A stretch of DNA of 64,000 nt, from positions 54,877,122 through 54,941,121 of the forward strand of contig NW_024881282.1 of assembly GCF_018691265.1 (NCBI RefSeq). The letters are read 5' to 3'. Below, piece by piece: positions 24,179 to 36,794 of the stretch (positions are counted from its first letter, which is position 1; the number at the start of each line of letters is the position of its first letter). The translations under genes were made by a program, and so were the position numbers. A model generated the notes under the pieces. The model was given only the letters and a program-made list of their open reading frames with translations. It searched no databases and was not told where the DNA came from. This stretch comes from Tyto alba. Its lineage: Eukaryota > Chordata > Aves > Strigiformes > Tytonidae.

Positions 24179-27023
24179 ACTTTCCTTGTGTCCATCCCCT
24201 AGGCTGACCTACATACCTACGTATCACATGTATCGGGAGGAGCAAGGTGCTTCATGGGATGATGTAATTAGCATGATCTTGTTAGTCTTCCCTAGCATAT
24301 TCAGGGGTGTCAACTTTAATATATATTTCATGGATAATGAAGCAAATGTCATCCACTGGACAGATGGCCCTTGAAACTTCACAAGATGCACTAGAGCAGA
24401 GCTGTCCTGTCTTTACAGGGCTCCCTCCCTCAGCTGCACCCTGGGATATTCAGGCAGCCTTATCAGCTCCAGCCTCCACATTATCCACCTCATGAATACA
24501 GTTTAGTTACTTGCAAGTGTTTGAGGCATTCCTCAACCTGGAGGGCCTCTGGTCCCCCCCATCTCTTATCTTTACCTAGTCTTGTTTCTTGTCCTTGTTT
24601 TTCTCAGTCTATTTTTTCTCAGTACTGTTTTCAGGGAGCTACAATTTGTTCTTCACAGCATCTCCACTGAAGCTTTCTATATTTAAATACAAATTGATTA
24701 CTTACATGAATAGAAGCTTTGACTGGGATGTTTTTCTCCCATAGCGGGCAGGTGACACTGTTATGTTGGGATGACAGTGGAACTGGTACCTGGCTGAGAC
24801 CTTGGCTTCTGTGGTCAGCATTATCCTGTTATTGCACCAGGTGGACAGAGGAATTAAGCAAGTAGAAAATTAGATAAAAAACAGAAAGAGAAGAAGTAGG
24901 GAAAACAATTTTAATTGAATGCTTCTGTAGAAGTAGAAGCTAGATGAGAAACTACGTGTCAGAAAAAGTATCACTCACATAGGTTCAGTTTTATGTTCTT
25001 CCTTTAAATTAAATATCTCAGTAAGGAATGAACAAACAACTTTCCAAATACCTTATATCCTAAAAGACCTTAGTCATTCCTCATTGACTTAATTTTCTCA
25101 AGGAATGATACATCTCCCAATTGGTTTGTCCACAGCATGTAATTCCACTTTCTACCCAAGTAAAATAGTTGTTACCATGTAAACACCCCTTAAATCTGTT
25201 TTAAAGTCTGTTTTTTTTTTTTGCACATCTGATCCGGATGTAAGCAGTGGTGGTTCAAATGCAAGACCTGTCTCTATACTGACATATCAAAATAAAAGAG
25301 ATTCAGTAACATACATGGGGCAGTTGTTATACATTATTCCCTCACAAAAGTGAAAATACTTTTTTTTTAATGGTACACTATATTCAGATATGTCAGAAAA
25401 AACCTCAGTTTTACATTGTTAAAACTTCCTCAATTTTTTTTTTAGCAGCTTGCAGCTGTATGAACTTTTGCTGTGATAAAAAGAATATAAGAAATGTGAA
25501 ACATCTAGCTATAGACAACACCTGCTTTTAGAACCCTATGAGGAATCCAGGCCCCAGAGATGCTCCAAAAACTCAGTGCTCTGAAAGGAAGAGTCAAGAC
25601 CACGTATTCTTGTCAGCTGCAAGTTTTTTTTATGAAGTGAATTTCACTGATGAGGACCCTGTCTTCCAAACATAGGTATCCATACTGAATTCTTGAGGCA
25701 GATATTGTTAATTGTCCTTATATATGTTCAATGCATATGTATGGCTGTTTTCATCAGATTTACTACATCTGACAAGCTTTCAATATTACCATGCTAAACC
25801 AAACCTGAATAACTGCCCTTTTCAAATTCTGCATGTCTACATCACAAAAATATGAGTTATAGCAGAACTCTTAAGTTAAATATGTAGCTTTTGCCTTTAT
25901 GGAAAAAATACAAGAGCCAAAATTAAAATATATACTTGTCTACAAGACTAATAAGAAACAGAATTACATCATTAGTCACATACACACAATATGAAAATAA
26001 ATTTCACTTCATGCCAAATTGTCAGGGGAAATAACAATAATAAACTAAGATCTCTGTTTTTCAGAGAACCTTAAAGAATTAGGGTATATAAAAATGAACC
26101 TGTGTTTACTAATACACACATACACACACTGAACATACACTGAATATATGTATGTGGATATATGTATATTTGTATGCATATATATTGGCTATGAGCAACA
26201 CAATACAAGAAAATATTCATGGCTGGCAGATGTGGTCAACTGTGGCTGAAGCATGTACTTCAAACTCTATATGAATTAATTTAGCTCACAAAGGTCTTTG
26301 CTACAGAGAGGCTAGAGCTTTTAATACTTTATTTAGTAATGAGGTCACAAATACTGTTACTGCTCTGACAATTTAATGATTGGTTTTTACTGTGGTCTTT
26401 GTGATGTGAGCTAGAGTAACTCAGTGGGGTATTTTAACACCATTTTAAAGTGTCTATAAAACTGCAGATCCAGAATTTCAAATTATACACGTTACTTTGC
26501 TTTGTATGTTTGACCTATTGGATTTAATAAATTTATTGTCCGTGGACATTCAGTGCAGTACACAAAAAACTTTGTTAGCATCCATGTGATGTACCAATAA
26601 TCACTCTCAAAAGCTTAACTCCAGCTGATGTTGATTTAACATCTAGAGGGACTCTCTGAAAATACATACAATTGTATATCCACACAAAAGGACAGAAGAT
26701 CGTATTTTATGTGATGCTGCTGAACCTAATGGAGTTGGGAATGTAAATCAACAGTGAACTGTATGCCTTGAGATTAGACAATCTGTGAAGGCATCACACC
26801 AGATATAAACACTTGTCCATTAAAGGGAGACAACAATTTGAAAGTAGAAATCTTCATTTAGGGGGATTACACACTACTATTGTGAATGGCACTGGAAAGC
26901 AATGCTGGTCAATCAAGTGCTGCCACATGTGAACTGTCAAGTTAAGAGGTAGAATCTGAGAGGCATGAGAAACCAAAAGAAACTGATTGTATTTCACTAT
27001 AACCACTGTTTTCCTTACTTTAC

Positions 27024-27043
27024 AAAAAAAAAAAAAAAAAAAA
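27024..27043 (+). repeat. Poly(A) run, 20 bases
   Basis: A20 tract, followed about 110 bp later by a T19 tract at 27152-27170. The two could pair as an imperfect A/T hairpin. Confidence 0.9.
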
Positions 27044-27151
27044 TCAAAGTGAATATTCTCATTAGAAGAGATATTGCCTAGGGATAATTAATGCTATAAT
27101 AATATCATATCAGGTAGTATCTTTTTTTTTCTGCAGAGGCACTGTTTTGTG

Positions 27152-27170
27152 TTTTTTTTTTTTTTTTTTT
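27152..27170 (+). repeat. Poly(T) run, 19 bases
   Basis: An uninterrupted T19 tract preceded by GTTTTGTG. Confidence 0.9.
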
Positions 27171-29252
27171 CTGTATATTATGAATGTCTACATTGTTACT
27201 TGGTTTGAACTTTCCAAAGTTCATGCTGTCCATGTACATATTAAACTCACAGGTCTGGACCACAAAATCATTTTACAGCAGACAAAAAATCTGTCAGCAC
27301 GCTCAGCACCAGAATCCTGAGTGAAACACATGCACAGCCTAAGAGATTTTTCTAACAGTAAAGCCTGTATCGAATATTGTAAACATATATTTATTTATTT
27401 ATGAAAATAAAAATGCCCACTCTCAAGGACTTTTTCAATTTTTTTAGAGCTCAGTAGAGTTTAGATATATAATTAACTACTTGTAGAAAGAGTTCTACAT
27501 TTTCATATGCTAAAATACACATTTTTTTAGTGATTGAAAGATTTTTTCATTTTATGAAATAGTATTAAAAAATTTGCAGGCTTAGCAACTTCTCCAAGCT
27601 ACCTTAAGTTCACAATTTTTTTATTGGACTCTTTAAGTACCATACATTCTTTAGCACTGTAGAATAAATCATTCATGTGAAAACCTGAAAATATTAAAAC
27701 CCATCACTTTTTAGGGCACTGCTTAAATTCCATGTATGTAGGATATACATATACTATATGGACAATAGATATGTACTTGCAGATACATATACAAAACCAT
27801 TCACATATAATAATTATATTCTTTGAGTACAAACTACTCAAGACTTTTTAGAGACCATGGAATTTATTTGTTAGTTTGTTTCCATTCAATGTAAGTGAAA
27901 AATCTGATCTAAAATAGGAATTACTGAAATCTTTCAGATTCACCAAGAAAAAAAAAGCCTCCTGTTTCTGTCAATAGTGTCATTTAACACAGTCTTCCTG
28001 GATTGGATTCTATATGTGTTAATCATCTAATCATTAATTCAAATGCCCTGAATTACTGTAATCTTATGAAAAGTGAATTAATGTACATAGTGTTTTCCTC
28101 TCAGAAGGAAGCTGTCTACATTATATCTTGTGCCAAAGACTTATTCTGTTAAAACAAGAGATGGTTCAATGAAGAAAATTAAAGGTTTGTGATTCATTTT
28201 AGAGCAACTGTTTTGACTTCTGTCATGAAAATGTTACCATTCTTTCTTTAGGTGGATATACTGTTGGGAAGAGCTTAGAGAATTACCACCCTTCCCAGAA
28301 ATTCCTCTTCAGCCTCTGTGTCCTCTTTTTGATGACTTCTGTTTCAGTAACTGCTGCTTTGGCACATTTGTAGGTCATACATAGTCTGCTGAACTTCTGT
28401 TATCCAATATTCACATAATCAATATGAAACATTAGCACATACATACAGGAGGCATCTAAGGCATGGTTTTATTGAACTTTTTTTAATTACCAAGATTCCT
28501 AAAACTGCCCTTCAATCCTCTCCAGATTTTCAGGTAAATAAGATTGCTACCTACATGCAACAACAATGACATTCTAAGTACACCAAGATAAAGGTCTTGT
28601 AAATCAAATCAGAATGTAATTATCCTTTAACACTCCAGTCACCTTCATTATTTACATACACTTTTAAGAAACTGCTAGTGTAGTCTGGGACTGCAAACAG
28701 TTATTTAAGCAAATAAAGGTTTTTTGAGTATTCAGTTCTTTGATAAGAACTTGCTTCTCTTGCCAAGGAAGCAGTGTGCTAATCTTTTACATCAGAGAGC
28801 TCCTTATTCATGGTTGTTTATTTACTCACAAAGATCTTGAACTTGTTCCTCTGAAGTCAATTGGAGTTTATCCTCTGAATGGAAATAGTAGGTCTGGAAG
28901 CTAAATTGATCTGAAATTGCTGTCCCTGCTTTGACATTGAAGTCAGGAATTGGTAGGCCTAATTGTAATAAACTATGGTTAAAGTCTGTTAAGGGTTTCT
29001 AGTGTATATTAACCATGGGCTGCTCTGAACTTCTTGGAGAATCGAGGAATACATTAAAAGCATCATTTGAAAAGCAGCCTTTCAAACATTTCTTGGATTC
29101 TTTTTAAAATAGTGTTTTTCAAACAGAACTAAGTTAAAGAAAGTGTCCATTAAGTTATATGGTGATCAGATTACTGAGACTTATCACAAATTCATTGTAT
29201 AGGACATCTACAGCGATATCTGTTGAATACATTGCCAGTATTATTAGAATTG

Positions 29253-29329
29253 ATTCATAATGAATAATTAAGGTTTAACACTTAAAATGAAATGTTTCTC
29301 ATTATTTTAAGTGTCCAATCATTATGAAT
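29253..29329. repeat. Imperfect hairpin with two perfect 11-bp stems
   Basis: ATTCATAATGA (29253-29263) is the reverse complement of 29319-29329, and ACACTTAAAAT (29278-29288) is the reverse complement of 29304-29314. The inner stem closes a 15-nt loop. The spacers between stems are 14 nt on the left and 4 nt on the right. Confidence 0.85.
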
Positions 29330-30688
29330 TCATTCAACATTATTGCAGGAGTTATATGGTTCATGACAAAAAACTAAGCAAAGCTTTGAAGAATGCATTT
29401 AATTTGTTATACTATAAAATGTTATGGTGGAATAATAAACCTCCTAACAGCCTTAATATACTGCACATCACATTTAAAAAAAAAAAATCCCAGAGAAATC
29501 TTTAATGAAACCTAATGCATACATGATTCTAAAGCCTGTTAAATGAATAACAATAGAGTTCATTTCCCTGAATGATGTGTGTAGTTGAAGCTTTCACAGG
29601 AAATATGCAGAGGAAGAAGAATGAGAAAGATAAACTCTTTAATATATTTATTGAGTGATGGTTAGGACACAGACCTTAAATGTGATCAAGACTCTCCTTT
29701 GCTTATTTCAAAATAAATTTTACTTAGGAATTCTTAAAACAGCATTTTGCTTTTCAGTAACTTTTGTAATGTCCTGTTCTTCCACAGCCCTTACAGCCCT
29801 GCTGATAGTCTCTCTTTTTTGTAGGGAGATTAACAGGAGAGTGGAAAATAATGTACATATGAAAATGTTCTTTGTTAGTATAACACTATATGCCACTAAG
29901 AAACTTGGTTCAGAGAGACTGTACAGCAGCTTTGGCTTAGGACAACGCAGGTATGCCTATTTGTTGGCTCATAAATGACTTGTCATTTAAAAACATAGAA
30001 CACCTACAAACATGAAATCTAGTGAAAAGATAATGTAAAAATAACCTTTAGGAAATTTCCAAAGTTTGAAGAATACCCGTTGCTGTTACCTGAATCTAGT
30101 ACTAGCCATAGGGTCATTAACAAATTAATACACAATATGTATGTATTTTTATTTTCAAATACACTTTCTAATTTTGGGACACTCCATTTATAATGAAGGC
30201 TTTAGAACATTGTACACATGAAATGTACAGAGAGATATTAAAATCTCAGATATAAAGTTGGCTATCAATATTTTTATTTATTTTAGGAACATCGTCCAAA
30301 ATACCTATTGAGGACTAGCTGAGTTTTACTCATAAGTAGTTGTTGATTTTCTCTTAAGCTCAGTGACTAACATCAATATTAATTTTAATAATACATTAGA
30401 TATTATATAATAAGTACAATAAAGAGCTAGTTTTGGTGGAATAGATAAATTTATATAGATAAAGATGTTAACCAGACTTGTTGCTTTATACTATTAACAG
30501 TTAAATGTGATTTGAATTTATAAACAATCGCCAGAGCCAACAGCTTCTATTCTATTAATGGCAAAATATATTATTCTGTTAACAGGCTGTTAATGATAAA
30601 AATGAAGATAATTATGTTTATGCAGTATGGATTGGTTTTGCTATTCCAAGAAGAGTTTTATAAGAAAAGAAAAACTTGATGTTTTAGG

Positions 30689-30720
30689 ATGATAGTAACT
30701 ATCATTAGAAATGATAGTTA
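30689..30720. repeat. Overlapping alternative palindromes
   Basis: ATGATAGT and ACTATCAT pair around a single A (30689-30705). The right arm can instead pair with 30710-30720, giving 11-bp arms around the AGA loop at 30707-30709. The two hairpins are mutually exclusive. Confidence 0.9.
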
Positions 30721-33684
30721 ATGAGAATATGTAAAAAAGCCAGTTAAGATAGATTGAAGATATGGATGTAGGTGTTGCTGTGGATGTTGTTGCCACAGAA
30801 ACAGTCCAGTTCCACTTCCTTAAAGAAAAACTGTTTACAAAGAATAGAAAGGTAGAAATAAGTTCTGGAGTGAAAAAATGAAGCAGCAGTAAGGCCACAT
30901 GCGTAGCATTATGGGTTTCATTTGGGAAGTAGCTGGTAAACGTATCTCAGAGTCCTTCTGGTCACCATGGCTGAAATTTTCTTTGAGCCTGAGACCCATA
31001 AATTTACATTTATAATTGTGAGTTATGCATTTCCATCCCCATCAGTGTTACAAGAGATTGAGTTCTTGTGGTCAGTGTATTATAGGGAGCTTTTCAGCTA
31101 TCACCTCCCAGGTATCAATGGTAGGGAGTGTCCTCCTGGCATTGGAGGTTGCCTACCCTTTTCCTATTTTGTTCACCAGTTTGGCTACTTTATATTCATG
31201 ACAATTTGATCTATTTCCCATTTCAGACTCATTTATCAGATTTCCTGGATAGTAATTGACATTTTCCATGTAATAGATTTGTGTTTCCATCTTAAAATTT
31301 GCTAAGTTTAGGAACTAATTTATGAAACGTTATGATCTGAATGTTTATTACCTTAAGCAACTCTGAGACTCAGCCTCCTCATAATTGTAATGCTGATTTG
31401 TAAATTTATAATAATAGCCCTCATACTCTGTGCATCTTTTCTACCTAGCAATTAAACACATTTTTTATCATGAAAACACAAAAATTTTTATGTTGGTTAT
31501 ACACTTGCATTTAAAAAAAGGAGCCAAATAGAGCCAAATTATTTTTGCATCTATCCATTCAACATAACTTCTGCATTTCCATTAGCTTCTGTGTTGGATA
31601 TTTTCTTTATAAACACTATTATCATGAAAATTCAATAGAAATTACTGTTGAATTTGCAGGTCCATAAAATAATATTGTTGTATGTTGAGAATTACTTTAT
31701 TGGTCTTTAGAAACAAATGAGCCTCTCATTTTCTGGTGACAAATAAGACACAAAAATTATTTTTAAAGTACACTCTAAAAAAGTCCATTTATGATAATTT
31801 TTTTTGCTAAGATATGAAGTCAGGTTTCTTGTTCTGCTTGAATTGGTTTGCATTGTCTGCATGAATTGTATGTGCAAGAAAAGGATAAAAAGCTATTTAC
31901 TAAACATAGTTTCAGCTACAGCAACTGTTTATAATTTTGAAAAAGACCAGGAAATTTATTAGGATTACATTTTTGAACAATGTAAATTTTCTGTGTGATA
32001 ATTTTTAGGGAGTGGCAAGGACTGAGAACCATCAGGGAAAGGTGACCAAGATAGCTATTGTTGCCAGCTTTGGCAATATGACTGTGATGAAGGTGGAGGG
32101 AGCTGTAACTCTGGAGGGCACTGCCTGAGTCTGATAATGGAAGGGAGGGTAGGCTCAGGGGAGATGATTTGGGCTACTGAAGCAACAAAAGAAACTGGGT
32201 TGAAAATAGACATTTGACCAAAAAAAAAAATCTTTCCTTCATCTCAGGGAAACTTCATTTGAAAGTTATTTCCTCCCAGATGGTGAGTGCTCCATAGTCA
32301 ATATCTGAACTCCTGATGGCCAAAGCATAGATTTGAAATAGAAAATATGGTATCTACTCTTTTCTTTACCTGGTGGTTACCTTTTGCCCAAGAGACTGTC
32401 TAGACACAGCAGGCTACTGCACCATGACATCTATCCGAAAGCCAGTTCACAGAGAACATTCAGGTATCCTGGAGTGGAGACACAGCTAGAGAACATGCTG
32501 CACTATCTCCATGTAGCTGTTGTGCTGGGCTACAAAGGGTGATGTCAGGATGGATGAAAGAGGAGAGGAAGGATTGTTAATACTAGATTGGTCATATGAA
32601 GACTCAGTCTCAATAAAGCCCTGTAGGTATACACCAGGTCTGTATGCCAGGCTTACTGAGCTGGTTTACCTTAGAGCTGTGCTCACACTGCAGCAAGGCT
32701 CCTATAGCATAATTGGACCACATTAGAGAAAACAGTGGCAGCCTCTTAGGACTTTTGCATGCAAATAGATAGCCTAGCTTCATAACTCCAGCAGAGAGTT
32801 CAAACATTTCAGTGCGTATGGAATTTGATCTGTAGAGTTTGTGAATGAAGAAAGAAAATAACAGGGACAAGGTGAGCTTAGAAAGACCAGTGAAAGGATA
32901 GGCTACGATCAATTGTAATGTTTTAGTCTTTTACATTTTTCTTCTACTTGGGAAAACTCTAATCCTATCTTACCCATAAAAATAATTAAATTCTATACAA
33001 TAGATTGCACATCCTATAAGCATAAAGTACTTTAAAACCATGTAGAGATGAATATTTAATTCTGGTTTACAGAAAAAGATACCGCCTTCTCAGTCAACAG
33101 TAGTACTTCCAGCAGAGGTCCTTTGCAGCACAGGTTTATCCACATACAGCCGTGTTTATTTTGCATAATGGAAGATGATTGTAGCACAAGGTGTTATGTC
33201 TTCAGGCAGCAGCTGTGTAATCTATATTTACAGTGCTAAACTTCCATATTTATTTTGCTGCTCACCTGCTGAACTTGTCTCCTGCCAGGTACTCTATTGA
33301 GGATGAAGTTTATTTTCAGAAAGCTGGCATGCCTTCCATTTATCTGTTGATCAAATTATGACAACTTTTAACTACTCTTTAAGTTATAAAATCTTACAAC
33401 TTTACACCTCTTGAATCTTTTTGTTTAAAGACATTCTCTTCATTATAATGAAGGATAAAATTTATTAATATGCTTTGATTTTATCCTTTACCTTTTTATT
33501 TTTTTCCATCTTCTGTATGCCTCACAGATTACTAAATGCTGCAGAGATACATTCAAACAGAAAACAATAATTTTTGCACAATTAGATGTCAGAAGATTTA
33601 TCATTGGATCTAGAGGTGACCTGTAATAAGGTCCTGTAGATAATTTAGAATTATTTCAAGGAGCCAAGGAGTAGGAATTCATTA

Positions 33685-33748
33685 TGTTTTTTGTTTGTTT
33701 GTTTTTTTTTGTTTTGTTGTTTTTTTTTTGTTTTTTTTTTTTTTTTTC
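33685..33748 (+). repeat. GTTT/poly(T) low-complexity tract
   Basis: T runs interrupted by single G residues over about 64 bp, just upstream of the LTR at 33875. It explains the lysine-rich end of the open frame read on the minus strand. Confidence 0.85.
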
Positions 33749-34062
33749 CTCCTAGAAATCAGAGTTTGATAAGGATTTGGTAAACACAGAAATGAAGGGA
33801 AACTGAAAATAAACATGCTCTTCTGAGAAAGCGATTGATAGCTCAATAAATATGATTGTTTCAGATTTTTGCTATGTTGTGGTTTAGGCCTGATTGGCAG
33901 CCAACCACAATGCAGCAGCTCTCTCTCCCTTCCCCTCCGGCAATGAGAAGGGACAGAGAGCCAGGCTTGGGGTTCAAGATAGGACTGGGATGGGAAAAAA
34001 TCCCCCTTTATGATCACGAGCAAACGGCAGACTCGTTAGGGGAAGAAAAAAAAGAACATACA

Positions 34063-34068
34063 TTTATT
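34063..34068 (-). terminator. AATAAA polyadenylation signal of the 33875-34948 LTR
   Basis: Minus-strand AATAAATGTATG lies about 190 bp from the LTR's 3' end. It is the only canonical AATAAA I noted downstream of the TATA-like box. Confidence 0.5.
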
Positions 34069-34333
34069 ACAGACACTAACAACACATAACAGAGTAGGAC
34101 AGTGAGAAGCATTGCCACATCTTGAGAACACCTTCCCCCTACCCCTCCCTTCTTCCCAGGATCAGTTCTGCTCCCGATATCTCTACCTCCTCCCCCAGTG
34201 GCACAGGGGCAGGGAATGGGGGGTGCAGTAAGCGCTGCCACTTCCTTCATCTTCGGTGAGGAGAGTGTCCGGAACTTGTTCCTCCTGCTCCATCGTGGTC
34301 CCCCTCTCACAGGAGACAGTCCTCCACAAACTT

Positions 34334-34470
34334 TCTCCGACACGAATTCCTCCCATGGGCCGCAGCGTTCCCCACACTGCTCTGTCATGGGTCACTAACT
34401 TCCTCCGACTGGATTCCCTCCCACGGCTGCAGCCCTTCCCAAGCTGCTCCGGCACGGGACTCCCCTGCAT
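34334..34470 (-). repeat. Imperfect 68-bp tandem repeat inside the LTR
   Basis: Two copies align with a 68-bp period: CTCCGACACGAATTC (34335) against CTCCGACTGGATTC (34403), and TCCCATGGGCCGCAG (34351) against TCCCACGGCTGCAG (34419), followed by a TTCCCxAxxCTGCTC block in both. Some avian LTRs carry several such units between TATA and the polyadenylation signal. Two are clear here, with more degenerate flanking sequence. Confidence 0.75.
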
Positions 34471-34782
34471 GCTGCAATCCTCCCAGCGCTGAATTACAGC
34501 AGCAGGGTTACCTTTTCCCATGAGACCCCGGCCTTCTTCGGGCACAGCACCTTGATCAGGCAAGCAGAAGCCACAGGCCATAAATCAATGTCTGCTCCAC
34601 CATAGATCTTCATGGGTGGTGGGGGGGGGGGCACCGTGCCGTCTCACCACAGGATAGAGGGGGGTCTCTGCTCCGGCACACCTCCCCCCTCCTTTCTTCC
34701 TCTGTTCCTCCACTGACCTTGGTGTTCATGCAGCTGCAGCAACTCCTTCTCACAAGTCCGACTGCTCGTCACCACGTCCCTT

Positions 34783-34817
34783 CTTAAATACGTTATCGCA
34801 GAGGCACAGCCGATTGG
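34783..34817 (-). promoter_or_regulatory. CCAAT and TATA-like core promoter of the long LTR
   Basis: On the minus strand CCAAT (34813-34817) is followed about 23 bp later by TATTTAAG (34783-34790), an arrangement typical of retroviral U3 promoters. Transcription would run leftwards. Confidence 0.6.
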
Positions 34818-36794
34818 CTCAATTTCCCAAACAGAAGTGGAGCTGACGTGGAGTTGGGGGAGCTTCGAGAAGCTTCTCACAGGGGGGCCGCCCCGATAGC
34901 CCCCTCCCCTTCCACCAAAAAACCCCACCACTCACTCAACCCAGAACATGCTATTATTCCTTTCAGCTACTTGCTCAGTCTTCAAATCAGGATTAAGTCA
35001 AGAATCTGGAGCCAAATTCAAAGCTGTGTAGACGCCAGGGGTTTTGTTTTGATGCCAGCAGTTGTATCCACTGAGTAAAGTATTTAGTTTTGTTGCCACT
35101 GCTACAATCAGTCCTCATAGATTAGTTCTATTATTCTGAAACTGTTCTCAAGATGAAGTGGTTTTTGAGTTTCTACTATTAAGAGTGTATTTCTTTTTCT
35201 TAATGGTAATATTAATGATCTTAAGAACTGTTAGTCTTAATTCCTTAGCTGATGTTTCTTCAGTTAAAATTTCATACACACTGTACTGGTGTTTATTTAT
35301 TTGTTTGTTGGGTGGCATTTTGGTTTCTTTAATACTGCAGAAGGACGCATAGAGCTCTCAAGATCTGATTAAAACTTCATTCCTTTAACAAGTTATCCAG
35401 CCATCCTGGTCCTAAATAGACACACAAGATACCATACAAAGTTGTGAAATGTTAAGAAACGTGTGGTACCCAAAGGATAAATGTTAGAATTAAATATATA
35501 TGTTGGTTTTATATATATGCACTGAAAATATGTATTTATTTTATTATTGCCTTACGGTTTTGCTTTCTCACTGCATATTACTGTACGATGATGTATTCAA
35601 TGTCATCTTCAAAGAATACAGTTCAGTATTGCATTATTATATTTTTTTGACTGCAAAAAACAGTGCCAGCTACACAACACCAGCCAATGGGCTATTAGAC
35701 CAGCTTTGTTGGTTCATATAATTTCTGCTTTCACAAGGCAAATAGTAATTTTTACTTACATAAAAAGAAAATAAGCAGTAAGTGTCATTAATACTCTGTG
35801 CTCTTTTGCCTTTAGAAAAGTTTGCATCCACCATCCCAGCCTATTGTCTTCTAGCATCATATTGAAATAATCCCTCCAGACACCTCCTGAACATACAAGG
35901 GACTACAAGCCAGTTTATCTTGGTTTCTATTGTTTGGAGGAAAAAGTACCTTCTTTCAAAGAACAGGAGTATTTTATTGAGCTGTTTGATGAGAGTGAAA
36001 TGAGAGGGACTGAACACCTGTTCTGTTCTGTTCAATGCTATAGCTCAAAAAGCAGATTTTGTGAATATGCATTCACATTTCTTAATTTTCTTAATTTTAA
36101 TTTCTTACAAGCTCTTTTAACTGATTTTACACTTGCTCAGCAAATGGGAGAAATAACATTTCTCTTTCTCTCTTCTGTTTTTGTTACAGTCCCATGAGGT
36201 AAAGTAGCTGGCATTATTTGGAGCAGTAGGCCCATTAGGCACAGTAATATGAGGCTAATTTGGAAAGTTGCTGCCCACAGAGTCTGTGATTTTTCACTTC
36301 AGTACATCTTGATTCAATGGGAACAGTAGTGCCTTGTTTAGTTTCTAATTTGAGAATCTGCTTGACACGTTGTGTCACACACTGCCCTAGATATTCATGC
36401 AATCCTTTGACCTTCAAAAAGCAGATTATTATTCAAAATCTTTCACTGTGTACCTTCAACATTTTTTAAAATATCTGTGACTAGGAAGTAAGGAATAGGT
36501 GTTTTCTCCACAGCTGGATAAACCTACTAGGTTTCTTAATGAACAGTAGTATGTAATAAGACTTCCAGATGTTTCAGAACTTTAAGACATCAATTAAGTT
36601 ACATTTCTGAAGCTTTTCTTTGTCTAGTCACCAGTTTAATGCACATGCACTTTCTCTTCTTTTATCAGAGTTCAGTTGTGCTGAGAAGAATATTAATACT
36701 GATCTCTCTCATGACTTAAAAAATGCTTAAAGAATATTTATGCTCTTAGGTATAAAAATACATGCCTAAATTAACATATTTTTTTTTAATTCAG

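Larger units (their letters stand above)
23790..24657 (-). mobile_element. Solo LTR of an avian endogenous retrovirus (ERV1/ERVK-like), minus orientation
   Basis: The element begins TGTCACGTCC and ends TTCACA on the plus strand, so on the minus strand it runs TGTGAAGAAC...GGACGTGACA. Flanks are ACATC (23785-23789) and GCATC (24658-24662), a 5-bp duplication with one mismatch. On the minus strand GTGTATAAATTG (complement of 24167-24178) is a good TATA box, and AATAAA (complement of 23891-23896) follows about 275 bp later, giving U3-R-U5 order within 868 bp. A purine tract (about 23998-24041) lies between them. Open frames of 80 to 117 codons inside are by-products. No viral coding region is attached. 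Its sequence is unlike the other LTRs here, so it is a different family; class is inferred from length and layout only. Confidence 0.8.
24663..33869. other. AT-rich non-coding sequence
   Basis: No gene or recognisable interspersed repeat is seen in about 9 kb. It contains A20 (27024-27043) and T19 (27152-27170) runs, TA/CA low complexity near 26110-26190, two hairpin-forming segments (29253-29329 and 30689-30720), and a GTTT/T-rich tract at 33685-33748. Open frames reach 107 codons (29655-29978) without motifs. A moderately GC-richer patch at about 32400-32730 with AATAAA could be an old LTR, but I cannot support it. Confidence 0.6.
33875..34948 (-). mobile_element. Long solo LTR of an avian endogenous retrovirus, minus orientation
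   Basis: This 1,074-bp element has a perfect 5-bp target-site duplication, TGCTA at 33870-33874 and 34949-34953. On the minus strand it runs from TGTTCTGGGTTGAGTG to CCTAAACCACAACA, and its last 29 bases closely resemble the end of the LTR at 2844-3450. A CCAAT box (complement of 34813-34817) and a TATA-like TATTTAAG (complement of 34783-34790) lie in U3. AATAAA (complement of 34063-34068) follows more than 700 bp later, so R would be unusually long, and it contains imperfect 68-bp repeats. GC content is far above the flanks. Open frames of up to 132 codons inside (34183-34581, 34014-34388, 34644-34931) share no recognised viral domain. There is no internal region. Confidence 0.92.

Noticed and set aside
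23849..24202. 117-codon plus-strand open frame
   Set aside because: It lies inside the minus-strand LTR at 23790-24657 and spans its purine tract and TATA region.
32400..32730. Possible old LTR with AATAAA
   Set aside because: No defined ends, TATA box or target-site duplication, and no similarity to the other LTRs noticed.
34014..34581. Overlapping minus-strand open frames of 124 and 132 codons
   Set aside because: They lie wholly or largely within the GC-rich LTR at 33875-34948, where stop codons are rarer. They have no viral or cellular domain and sit across the LTR's own repeats.
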